A stretch of 64,000 nt of DNA. Source: Schizophyllum amplum (taxonomy: Eukaryota; Basidiomycota; Agaricomycetes; Agaricales; Schizophyllaceae). Positions within the stretch are counted from its first letter, which is position 1, and every line of letters begins with the position of its first letter. The notes under the pieces were generated by a model. It saw nothing but the letters and a program-made list of their open reading frames with translations, made no database searches and had not been told where the DNA came from. Positions 24,190-35,664 of this stretch are shown piece by piece. The position numbers and the translations under genes were made by a program. The stretch lies in assembly GCA_007026445.1 (NCBI GenBank), contig VDMD01000058.1:1-64000 (forward strand), written 5' to 3'.

Positions 24190-26845
24190 TCATCCGCGCG
24201 CATTGTCTCGCCCTTCCCGCATAATGGGGTAGCGTTCTTCGGACAACGTGCGTATCGCGTCCGCATCCACCGCCGGCAGGTTCGACAATGCTGCATCCAG
24301 CTCGCAGCCAATGCAATCGACATGCGCGCCAGTCTCGTCCATGACGTCCTAGCAATTCGAATCAGCCGCTGAAAGCAATTATAGGAGAAGAAATAGAGGT
24401 CGAAGCAAATTTTCGCCGGCACTCACACTTCGCATCTGCCCCGGCAGCGCCGGTCGCAGCGTCTCAGGACTTGTCAGCACCATCATCGACCTGCCGACAT
24501 ACTGCAGCATCTGCCACCCGAGCACGAGGTGGCGAGCGTGGAGTTGGAGCCGCACCAGGGCATCCTCCGCCTCGCGCACGTCCCGGCTGTCTGGATCTAG
24601 CACGATCAGTCAGCCGAGGAACGCGCAACGGGTCCGTGGCCTATGTTCATCACTCACAATCCGTCGAATAATCCCACAGCTCCACCCACGAGCGTCTGCT
24701 ACGCAGAACAGTCTCCAGCAGCACGTAGAGAACTAAAACGGCCAGCATATCGACCAAAGTATTGTCGAATTTGGGAACCCAAGCGCAGTAGAGAAAGAGA
24801 AGGGCGTGGATAGCGGCAGCCTTAGACACCTCCCAAAGGAGGAGCGCTCCCTTGTAAGGCAGCTCCGCCGCAAATGGTTCCTATATTTACCATCTGTGAG
24901 CCCGGCTCTGTAACGCAGCCCAAAGCCAGAACTTACATGAGGGTGGAAGTCGAATGCAAGCACGGTAAGGTCAAAGTTGCTCGGATCATCGAACAAGAAG
25001 TCGAAGCGGCCCATAAACGCCAAGGCCGCCTCTGCGGAATTGGGAGGCTCTGCACGACGGTAAGCGTGATCACCCAGGCGAAAACAGCTTTATACTCTCA
25101 CCTCCCTGATGAATCAAAACCAACGCGTCGAGCAGGTGCTGCATGTCGCCCAAAGCATTGACCCATACAAGCCGGTCGCGAATATTGGAAATCAGCCTGG
25201 CGCTGAGTTTAGCCGACGAGCGAGAGAGCACAGATGCTACTCACTGCCGCACCAAAAAAGAATCGCTTTTCAGCAGCCTCGTCAGCGCGCTCGTCAGGTC
25301 TTGGGCTGCGCAAACAACATCGCGCCGCGGGTTGAGCGTCGGTCTGCCCGTCTTCGCCGCGTGCAGAAACTCCTTCCGCATCGTACGCTTGACTATGAAG
25401 TCGTTGACTTGGAACGCCATCAAGAATGTCATATTCAGCGTCCGCGTGATCCACGCCTGGTTCTCGAAAGAGAAGGGGATCTCGAGGAGCTACGAATCGT
25501 AATTAGCGCGCGCGCGAGGTCAATGGCAAAGTCAAATCTACTTACTGCTTTGATATCCGCCGGTCCCTCTGGACTGCGAGGCATCGTGGACGCGGCGTTA
25601 TACTTCGCGTCAATTTCTAGGCCTAGCGCGTTACTGTCCTTCTCCAAAGCCACCCAATCATAGACGACGTCTAATATGGTCTTAGACGCCGGGGTAGGAG
25701 AAGAAGAAAACTGACAGTGGTATGTCAGCTGCACAGTGATAAACAGCGCAGGTAATCACTTACTTGCCGGTCGAACTCGTGGAAGAAGGTCATGATCTGG
25801 ACCGCTTGCTCGCCCTCCAGGTCTGCAGATTGAAGCAAGGTCTGGGCTACGGCGTGGAGCGCCTTCCAGGCTGAGATTGACACGCAGGCGGCGCTCTTAC
25901 AACGGTCGATGTTGCACGACGCTTTCTCCAGCCGTCGTTGGATGGGGCGACGTGAGATTGCTAGGCGAACGATATGAGTAACACGGACGCCAGAAAAGCA
26001 TAGCTCCGCACCATCTTCTCCTTCAAACATGAGCCGGAAAGCAGCGACAAAGACGGCAAATAAGACGATGAGTGTACCACCGTGGATTAGCGCACATTCC
26101 AAATCACTGTACCCTCCGAAATGGAGAGCATCTTCATGGTATGCCAAGATCATGAGGCCAACGATGTAATAGAGCGCTTTGTAAACGTCCTCGACCGTCA
26201 CCAAAGACGGGAGTTCGACGTTTCGGGTAATACTACGAGTCTACGACTCTTCAGCGAAATTCGGGCGGCATGGACGAGGAGGAACAATACCCACGGGCAT
26301 TGTCGGCTGCAGTCGATCCAGGTGGAAGGATAGCGTCGCGCATAAGCGCTCAAGACTGCGTCGTTCAGTGACGGCGTCACATGCCATCATCGACGGTGTT
26401 GAGGAAGTGGCAGGAGTCCAGTCTTCGTCCGTCGTCCAGCGCATTGTCTTGCGCAAATCGGCATAGCAAATATCGATGTCGTCCTGCGCCGCGCCAAGGC
26501 TGGTACCAGCCCAGACGAGCCATTCGCGTGACTGGTAGCGCGCACTGAAAAGAGGACATAAGCGCCGCATACAGATGGATGGATGGAGAGAGCGCACCGC
26601 CGAGTCGCCGGGTCAAAGCGCGTCAGGTCACGCAGGTTCAGGCCGATTCCCTGAAGACTGGTCATCACCTCGTCTCTCACGCCACGTTCCTCGATGACAA
26701 TATCTGCATTCTGAAAGCGCCCTTTGTTATGGAACAGTAGATAGCGCTCGACGATGGCTCGGTCGACGGCGTCGAGGGCATCGAAGATGTGCAGAAGCCA
26801 CGGCCGCTGAGCACTGTTAACCCTCTTCTCGGAGTCGGAGGACAT
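24190..26845 (-). CDS. Multi-pass membrane protein of unknown family
   Basis: About a dozen short exons can be followed from ATG at 26843-26845 to TGA at 24190-24192. Landmarks are an N-terminal soluble block (LLHIFDALDAVDRAIVERYL) and TRFDPATRR, then WLVWAGTSLGAAQDDIDICY. A hydrophobic exon near 26030-26200 holds two likely transmembrane segments (ALYYIVGLMILAY; TLIVLFAVFVAAFRLMF). Helical soluble blocks follow, then two more likely membrane segments near 24690-24830 (AAAIHALLFLYCAW; MLAVLVLYVLLETVL). The C-terminal block contains DETGAHVDCIGCELDAAL. No catalytic motif is recognised. It forms a tandem pair with the damaged copy downstream. Exon limits are approximate. Confidence 0.6.
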
Positions 26846-27289
26846 GACGGCGAGAGACAAGCTGTAAAGAAAAGGGAGATACAGCGGCAAACATGTTAAA
26901 GAAGCGTCGATGGCTGTGACGGCTGTGTTGAGTTTCGACGGCACGTGAATGGCGAATCCTAGCACAAATTCAAGTCTCGCTTTCTCAAGCTGAGCCCTAA
27001 TTGATGATTGTTCAAAGTCAGTCCTCGGACGGGTTCAGTCCAAGGGCGGGCAGGGCGGGGAAGAGTGATGACATGCTCGACATGGACGTTCAACTCAAGA
27101 GGCGACGTTTGCCGCGAGGTGTCACGGGTCACGTGAAGTCCTGTCACTCGACGCTCCGCGCCATACCTCCGAAGTTCAACTTGATGCACGAACTTCGAAG
27201 TCAGCCTCGTCCATATGAACGTCCCCGCATACTCTTACTTATGCCAGCCATGTATAGCTCAAGCGATCAATGGTTATTCTGCTTCAGAC
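26846..27289. other. Intergenic region upstream of the membrane-protein gene
   Basis: No gene is supported. An open stretch on the + strand from 27001 crosses into the dynamin relic and is not itself a gene. Confidence 0.4.
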
Positions 27290-28390
27290 ATCATATCCCT
27301 CTCAGGATGCCGTCGTCGGCACTGCTCAAGGCGCTGCGAAGATCTGCTAGTAGTCGAATACCCACGGCAGCACGATCTTCCTCTCCGAGCGCGAGAGCAG
27401 TGCTCGATGCATGCGGTACGCCGCTTTGCACTCACAACACCCGCATCAACTTCCTGACAGTTGTCTATGCTCCGAGACTTCGTAATCCTGCGTTGTATCC
27501 CTCCGCGTCAACGATAGAACAGACAAGATCGCATTGCTCCCTTCGACGACATCATCTTCGACCCAGAGGCGGTACAGAAGTGTGACGGGAAGGCTCACCA
27601 GACTAGCTATAAGTCGTCACATTGATCTCTGCAGTTCTTAGGAGAACTCGAACTTCTCGGCCGTCAACAAGGAGCGCCACGATTCCCCGGCGATTGAACA
27701 TGATCTGTCTTCATGAATCAACGGGCGGCCCTCACCGACCTCACCGACCTGTCCAATATGCCCGGTGAGTGAAAAGGCTAATACATACACCTTCTCGTAC
27801 TCATGTGCTACGCGGCAGGTCTGGTCGCGAACGTGTCAATGGACGTAGGTTCGTAGTACATCACTTCCGAAGTCGCTCTATTGTTGGGTCAACGGACACA
27901 TCAGTTCATCGACGAGTTTGACCTCGACCTCGACCTGAGCAGAACCATCGAGAGGTGATTGTACTGCATTCTCCTCGGCTATGAGAAGGAGGAAGCTCGC
28001 GTGCGAGTACACGTCGTCACGCTGCCGACGATTACGGATTGAGCGCGGGCATCACATGAAAGGAGGCGCGCGTTAGGCATACACGGAAGTAGATCCCTCC
28101 CAACTCGCCACCCCAAACTTCACGTTCACGTTCGAGGCCTTGTGGTCTGGGAGTTTATCATGACGCGGTACGCGCTGTGTTTCTCCCTCATAGTTTTCCG
28201 CAAATAATTATCCTTTCAGCGACTACGAGATCCAGAAAGCGCGCAACGAAGTCATGGAGAAAAAATGCCAAAGCGCCTGGGCGTCCTCACCGCCCGAACA
28301 TCCGTTGCTCGAGGTCTCTCAAAATCTCGGCGTGCGTGCGTGGAGGAGAACAAGGACCTCCCGCGCGGCGTTTAGGCAATCTCGCACGGC
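27290..28390 (+). pseudogene. Dynamin-family GTPase relic (GTPase domain and start of stalk)
   Basis: This is a second degenerate dynamin copy, covering a different part from the relic at 4085. In order it shows a damaged P-loop block (AVVGTAQGAAKI at about 27309-27345), SCVVSLRVNDRTDKIA and PFDDIIFDPEAVQK near 27492-27580, and a block before the DLPG exon end (AALTDLTDLSNMPG near 27728-27768, followed by GTGAGT). Later come a VVTLPT block near 28010-28030, ATPNF ... EALWSGSL near 28110-28160, and the post-intron block YEIQKARNEVMEK with SSPPEHPLLEVSQNLG near 28222-28330. Stops and indels separate the blocks, but the intron positions of the intact gene are still visible. Confidence 0.75.
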
Positions 28391-30795
28391 GATTGGAGAT
28401 ACGCTGGCGCTATAATTGCGAGCACGATCACAGACGATCATATACCACCCCTCCGCCAGCCAAGACTTTCTTCGTGCAATGGTTGCCAGCGCGAGCGCTC
28501 TGATCGGCTTGTACGTCGACCAACTTGCACGCCGCCATCGCGTATTCTTCAGCAGAGTCCACCTCTTTGCATCCACCGTCTCAGGCTGATCGTCCGTCGT
28601 CCTTGCTCGCCCCTTCGTCACCTGAAGCTCTTTCCCCTCAGTCTGCATCTGCATCCTTCTGCATCCGCTGCAAGACCAAGCAAGCGTCTAGTTCTCACAG
28701 TCCATTTTTGCAGAGATTGCACGTCAAACTAGAGCATCGACCACGCCAACGGAAGCCAGACGGAGATCAGAAGTACTACCAGAGACGAGAACGATTGGCT
28801 GGTGATGCTTCTGGTAGCTGCCAGCGAAGCGTCTGTTGGCGGAGAGGCGAGGAGATGAATATAAGCCTGAGTAAATTTGTAAGAACTGGAATAAGAACGG
28901 GTAAAAGCTTACATAAAAGCCGGAGATAAGGGCCAACGGAATACTTATGGGGAAGTGGGAGGGCGACCTGGAGGAGAAAGTCCAAGGAAAACGACCCTAA
29001 CGCCGGGATAACAGCCCTCTCGTATCTTGATGATCATTATTTCTGACAGAAATGCGGAGGACAGCAGCCAGAGCGAAGCTGTAAAGGAGGTCGAGGTAAC
29101 TCGCGCCGCGGAAGGGATCGCAATGGAGACGTCGACAATTCGGGTCACGCTGAAAAGTCGAACCATCGATGTCCACGGTCACGTGAACATTTGATCTAGG
29201 CCGGCCGGATGAAGTTCCCACGTTCCATCTTCCTTCTTCTTCTACGATCTCGTCGACAATTTTCCGCCTCCATGTTCGAAAAGTGCTTTCCGCTAAGGCT
29301 ACTTGATCGCGACAGCTCTGTCACGCGGCAGGGTGCTCTCATCTGAGCCGCTCATGTCTTGCAACAGGACTCTCCGGGAACGCAGCGTTGGGCGCAGCCA
29401 TCGTAAGATCGGCCTCGCAGTCGGTCATCAATCTTTTGTACCAAGAGGTACATAAGGTGCGTCCCCTCCGTCTGAATACTTCGCTCGGAGTGCTCATCGC
29501 TGGACACGCAGTGGTGTGCCGATCAAGCATCGGCATATCGTCCTTCAGGCTCTCGTACGGTGCGACTTCTGCTCTTATCACCTCCTGGATCTGGGCACTC
29601 CAACGCAACATTCCCGATATCCCTCCTCCGTCCTCTGACCTCCTGCCTCTCGGCTGCAACACGAGGACTCCTGTCTCCATGTGAGTTTTCCCTGTTGAAC
29701 CGCGTCCGTACATCTCCCCCCGTTCGCATGATGTCACTTATTCAGAATCGCTCTAATCCCCTAAGGGGAAACGATGCCAAATTTATTGCACACTGAACTT
29801 CTGTTTATCCCTCTCAACGCTCCTGTTTTCCCATGCTCATCAAAGTCCTTTGTGCATAGGGAACCTGCGTATCACCCAGTATCAAAGTTGCGCGAGAAGC
29901 CCGCTCAGCTTTTCTTGTGTGTCGCTTGCGACAGCCGGACTCTCGCTTTGGCCTCTTGCTGACCATCGCCGCCCGCTCTGCGTCGCCCTAAATCTGGGCG
30001 CGCTGTGCGCTGTGGCTAACTCTACTTATACCCTGACATATACCTGTGCCGTACTGAGTTTGCACAAATTATACTACACAGACAGGCCCATGCATACTGT
30101 ACGGGAGCGGAAGCTGAAGAGGGTCTGGTGAGCGCGCGACGCGCGTTGCTCTTGACTGCCTCAGGCCGCAGGCACCTGCGCCAGCATCCCCAAATTCTGC
30201 GCACACCCCGGTGCACACTGAGGCCTACAACCTACGCCAAATTCATTGTGATATACCATCTACATACCTACGTGAAAACTTGCCGCCACTAGTCAGCGTT
30301 GCGGGGCTCTCACTGGGCGCGCATCTCTGTTCGACATGGTCACCTTTTCTGCAGCTTCACTAAGTACTATCGCTCATCGACTTCCTGGATCCCTCTGCAT
30401 CCCGTCAATCGTGGGCATGCCGATCAAATGGGCACTGCTCGTGGCCGACGAGTATTTGATCGAGTCGAGTCGAGTTTCTGACTTCCTGCCTTTTGAGGCA
30501 GGAGAGTTTAGACTCGACTCGACTCGAACAACGAGTCGACTCAACTCACGGCAACACTAGCAGAGACTGTATGTGGCGGCTCACCTCTGGGCCGCGCAAT
30601 GGCACCTGTCTCGCTCCGCGGACACGCCATTGCATGCAGACAGGTCGAGCTGAGCTTCAGCTTCAGTATCTAATAGTATGCACTAGTTGTTATCTACATG
30701 ATACACGATGCCCTTGACTACAACGTGGAGTTCCACAAAATCGTCGCCACGCTTCTTGGAAATGCTCATAAACCTACCCTCTGCGTCGTCGATCT
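28391..30795. other. Long stretch without a supportable gene
   Basis: There are open stretches up to about 130 codons on both strands, but none has recognisable domains, consistent splice signals or a paralogue in the window. It contains a strong hairpin at 30461-30526. It could be relic sequence or hold an unrecognised gene. Confidence 0.4.
30461..30526. repeat. 30 bp imperfect hairpin rich in GAGTC repeats
   Basis: The arm 30461-30490 (CGAGTCGAGTCGAGT ... CTGCC) pairs with 30497-30526 around a 6 bp loop (TTTTGA). About 24 of 30 positions pair, with perfect pairing at both ends. Another ACGAGTCGACTC follows at about 30530. Confidence 0.75.
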
Positions 30796-31282
<487 letters not shown>

Positions 31283-31332
31283 CTGTGGATAGGATGACGA
31301 GGACGTGAGATTAGATGATCATCACAAACTGT

Positions 31333-31353
31333 TAAGGTAGGGGACATCCACAA
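31333..31353 (+). repeat. Left terminal inverted repeat of the Harbinger element
   Basis: This is an exact reverse complement of 41158-41178. Beyond it, similarity between the two ends continues imperfectly for about 30 bp, including TGTCACGTG here versus CGTCACATG at the other end. Confidence 0.9.
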
Positions 31354-31860
31354 CCGCGGTATGTCACGTGCCGCGTGATGGTCCTTCCGTTTTCGGCAAA
31401 CGCGTCTCGCCGGAGCATTGTTCGACCATTTTACAACGACAGTCGTCTCATAGCTCAGATTTGTCTTCTGCAAAATGTGCATATACATGTATAGATACGG
31501 TATAAATATTAGGGTCGTTCAAACCTGGCGTGTGCGTATATTCGGAGTCTGCACGCGGAGGTTTTTTGGCCCTGAAAATAGCCTCTTCTCGAAAAAATTG
31601 TAATTCGTGCGTCTCCGCGCAGACAGGTTTGAAGGAGGGGTTGGTGAAAAGCCCCTGCGTGTGGACACACGCACAGGCGTTCCCCAGCCAAATGGCACAA
31701 TACGTAAACTAGGGTGCATGCACACAAAAAGGCGTTTGCGAATGCGCGCGCACAGGAAAAGAGTATTGCGTGAGAAGATTTCGGCCTCTGCCGAAAGTGT
31801 ATCAGTCACCGACGACCGTTCACATCCGTTTCGAGACTCAACACAGAGCTGCCCCCCGTG
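31354..31860. other. Harbinger subterminal region and transposase leader
   Basis: No gene is seen. The stretch lies between the left terminal repeat and the transposase ATG and presumably contains its promoter. Confidence 0.5.
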
Positions 31861-33487
31861 ATGCCTGCAACAGGGAAGCGCCAGCAGATTCTCGATGATC
31901 TTACGCTGTATGCGAGCCATAAGCGCCGCAGAGAAGTCAAGCAGCGCGTACAGGATCTACTTGACGATTTACCCTCTTCCGACTTCGACGAACTCTTCTC
32001 CGACCCGATCTCAGAAGTGTCTGGGGTATCCGGTGCATCTAGCGTCTCTGGGGTGTCAGAAGGGAGCCATAGTGATGGATCTGACGAGGACGACTTCGAT
32101 ATGCTTCATCTGTTCCTCGATCTCGACATCGAAGATATCATCGAGCTGCTCTCCGGAAGCTGGATGAAGGACCTGGCAACACTTGTGGACAAGATCCAGA
32201 CTACTAGGGTACTCGATCCCGGAGAGCCCATTCCCAAGCTGTCCCAGCTTCCGCTCCTGGAGCAGTTCAAGACGATGAGCCCGGAACGATTCCGCAAGAA
32301 GATGCGTGTCGAGCCCGAGATCTTCGACCATATCGTATCCCTCATCCAGGACCACCCTGTATTCCACAACAACTCCAACTGTCCACAAATCCCAGTCCCA
32401 GCCCAGCTAGCGATCTTTCTGAACCGCGCCGGCCATAGCGGCAACCTCGCATCCCCCGCAGATATTGCACAGTGGGCAGGCGTCTCGGAGGGCACGGTGG
32501 ATAATGCAACAAAGCGTTGTCTCATAGCGCTTGTCTCTCTCCATGATCAAGCCATCCATATGCCAACGGAGGAGGACAAGGAGGCAGCAAAGGCCTACGT
32601 CGAACTGGAGACATGTCCGGAGTGGAGAGATGGATTTCTTCTCGCTGATGGTACCAAAATACCAGTATTCAGCAAGCCGGGATTTCATGGCGAGGCCTGG
32701 TTTGATAAGAACAAGGATTACTCGCTTGATGCCCAGGTATGTGTCTTGGTTTGGGTGTTAACTTATTTGCTGACTCCCGTGTTGTACAGATCATCTCTCT
32801 GCCACATAATCTGCTCATCGTGGATTATTCACTTGGTCATACTGGAAGTGTTCATGATTCATGGGCCTTCCGTAGCACCCGCACATACAAGGAGCACGAG
32901 CTGATCTTCGCACCTGGTGAATGGCTCTGGGCAGATTCTGCGTATCCTCCCACGACGTACACCGTTGCACCATACAAGAAGCCTATCAACCGGGATCTGA
33001 CCGCAGATCAGCGCACCTTCAACTACTGGATATCAAAGGTGAGTGAAAAAGTCTGGTTCAGTTGGGCAGCATTTCTAATTTTTTGCAGATCCGCATCCGT
33101 GTTGAGCATACGATGGGCATGCTCAAGGGTCGATGGCAGTCGTTGCGCGAGCTTCGCATCCAGATGAAGGACAAGAAGCGGCATCTCTTGGCTGTTCTCT
33201 GGATCCGTGTTTGCATTATCCTGCACAACATCATCTTGCGCAAGGAAGGAGATAACTTCGATGCTGAGTGGCGAGAGGAGCTCTGTACACTTGCAGGTGA
33301 TGACCGTCATAGTCAGGAAGCAGAGGAGGAGCTGTTCGCAGTCTCAGAGTCCTCAGGAGAGGAGGAGGGTAATGCGGCAGAGGTACGCCGAGCCGAACGC
33401 CAGACGCGTACCACAGGGGAGACATTTCGCCGTAGACTGATGGATGTCCTGTTTGATAGTCCGCACACAACAGCACGTAGGCGCTGA
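31861..33487 (+). CDS. PIF/Harbinger DDE transposase
   Basis: Three exons (31861-32736, 32790-33038, 33089-33487) join in frame to give 507 aa. This is a DDE superfamily 4 (Harbinger) nuclease. The first acidic residue is D263 in FLLADGTKIPVF. The second is in VDYSLGHTGSVHDSWAF, probably D315, with D304 nearby. The third is E381 in IRVEHTMGMLKGRW. An N-terminal acidic region and a helix-turn-helix-like segment (SPADIAQWAGVSEGTVDNA) precede the core. Both introns have normal GT-AG signals and no stop breaks the frame, so it may be active. The first ATG is at 31861. Confidence 0.92.
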
Positions 33488-34026
33488 TTCAATACAAGTA
33501 TAGTACACACACAGAAAGATGGTCGTGATTTATGCTGAGGCAAATGGCGGAGCGCTCACTCTTACGTTTTTTGTGAGTGTGAATCGCATTTTCCGAGGGA
33601 AATTACAGCAAAGGAGTAAAGCACTGTGTAAAACAAAGACAAAACAAGCAGTCCCTTGGCTTATTTCATCAGCCATCTGGCAGAATACGCAGTGCAGCGG
33701 ATGGTCCAAAACGGGTAAGTCATCTGCTCATTCTGTGAGAACGAGCGAAGTAGAGCCAAAACTGAAAAAACTGGTGATAGAGATGATGTATAAGAGTAAG
33801 TGTAGAGAATATGAAGCTCAGGGAGTGAGGTGGAAGAGGAGTAAAACCTCAGGTGTACCAGCGAGAACTATGTTCGCACACATGGATTGGCTTGAGTTTG
33901 CACCTGACATGAGCCACTATATGGAGCTAGCACCTGGATATGAACATAAAGCAACAGATATTAAACATGTATACTATAGGAGATAGGTAGGAACAAGTAT
34001 TAGACAAGGGAGTGCCAAACAGTAAC
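33488..34026. other. Intergenic region inside the Harbinger element
   Basis: It separates the convergent 3' ends of the transposase and the second element gene. The open stretch at 33519-33986 (+) is AT-rich with a composition unlike its neighbours, and has no recognisable domain. Confidence 0.4.
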
Positions 34027-34239
34027 TCAATTTACGCCATCAACCCGGTCGCGAGCGAAGTCAAGGTCATGAAAATCACCATCACCAGGTCCGTTAGCAA
34101 ATTCGAAGCCAACGGCACCCTCCATCCCTGCCTCATCCCACCTATCCGCACCTGCACCTTCAAACATCCCCGCACCTGCACCTGCACCAACATCGACACC
34201 ACCGACCAGCCCCACCCCCGCTTGGAAACCCCAGCCGCC

Positions 34240-34560
34240 ATCCAGAACACCTCCTCCCATCCCCATGCCTGCCCCCCATCCACCACCATTACCGCCACCA
34301 CCCCCATCACCCATCATTCCACCAACCCACCCCACGGCCCCGGCCCCACCCCCACCCATTCCCCCATTCACGCCCACGCCCATGCCCCCATTCACGCCCA
34401 AACCCATACCCCCATTCGCGCCCACACCCATACCCATGCCTGCACCCACGCCCACACCCCCGCCGCCACCCGCACCCATACCTCCACCCATCCCCCCACC
34501 CATCATCCCCCCACCCATCCCTCCTCCCCAAAGCCCACCCATCATGCCAGGCATGCCACC
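34240..34560 (-). repeat. Low-complexity Gly/Met repeat region
   Basis: The minus strand encodes degenerate repeats of the type GGMG, GVNGGMG and GAGMGMG. The + strand is C-rich (CCCAC/CCCAT). It belongs to the C-terminal tail of the second Harbinger gene. Confidence 0.8.
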
Positions 34561-35664
34561 CATCGCAGCAGCAAAGGGCATACCATACATGCCCGCAGGC
34601 GGGGCCTGCTGCATCTGCACCTGAAGGCGGAGCATCTCCCGCTCATGCGCCCGCTGCTTCTCATCCGCCTCCGCCTTCGCACGAGCCTCCTTCAGCTTCA
34701 ACTCCGCTAAACGACGCTCGTGCTTCTGCGTGCCCAGCCGCTCAAGGGTCGCGTTGCTGCAAAGGGAATCATCCTCGAACGCATCAAGGTGACCCCTCTT
34801 CGTACCGCGCTTCGCAGCAGAGGATGGCGGGATAGGGGCAGATGCAGAAGGCGTTGCAGCTGTGGCCGTAGCAGATGTAGATGTACGCGCAACTGAAGGA
34901 CGAGCGGGGGTCGGAGCGCTGGCGGTGGTGGGAGCGCTGGCTGGCGTGCCTAATACGATAGTGTTCGCACTGACGGAGGCGCGCAAGGGAGGGCGGGGAC
35001 GAGGCACAGGTTCCGTAGCGAGGGGGGTTGCCAAGTCAGCAGTTAAGTCGATGGTTTCTGCCTCATCCGCCGGGGTGCTGAAGAGAGCAGGTGCCGGTGC
35101 AACCTCAGCAACCCCGTCCACAGACACGGCCTTCGAAGTATCAAAAGCAGACTGCAAAACATTGTTTGAGTGAGTACGATGATATAGTGAGCAATGCAAC
35201 GTACAGGATCAAGGGGGTTGGCTGGAAAATCCTCGTCTGGCTCACCCTCAGCGTCAGCATCAGGGTCTGCTGGCTGGGATGCAAGACGGGCGCCACCGTA
35301 ATAACCTGTCGCTTCGACGGCAGCTTTCGTATGGTTTTGGGCTTGGTCGGACGTTGTGGTGTAGGGGTTGAAATTCGGGAGGGTCACCCACCAGCCGTGG
35401 AGCTGGCGCCAGAAAGGGAAGTCGCGCTCGTGCTTCTCTAGATAGAGATGGGTATACAGCAAAAGGTGACTACACGCGACGTACGTATTTTGTTCTCCAA
35501 AATGGGATCCTTCAAGACATCCTCCACGCTCAACCCCGCTCCCGTGCGACCAAGATCGTCGTTAACCTCACGATACTGCTTGCGCAAGCTATGGATAGTC
35601 AGCATCAAGTCATTGGAACGAGTCAGCAAACGCACCGTCCGCTAATGAGCTGCTGCATTGATGT

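Noticed and set aside
27001..27585. 194-codon open frame on the + strand
   Set aside because: Its second half overlaps the dynamin relic in a different frame, and its first half has no similarity to anything recognisable.
33519..33986. 155-codon open frame after the Harbinger transposase
   Set aside because: Its composition is AT-rich and repetitive, it has no domain, and it lies between convergent gene ends.
34012..34710. 232-codon Thr/His/Pro-rich open frame on the + strand
   Set aside because: It is antisense to the Gly/Met-rich tail of the Harbinger accessory gene, with no independent coding evidence.
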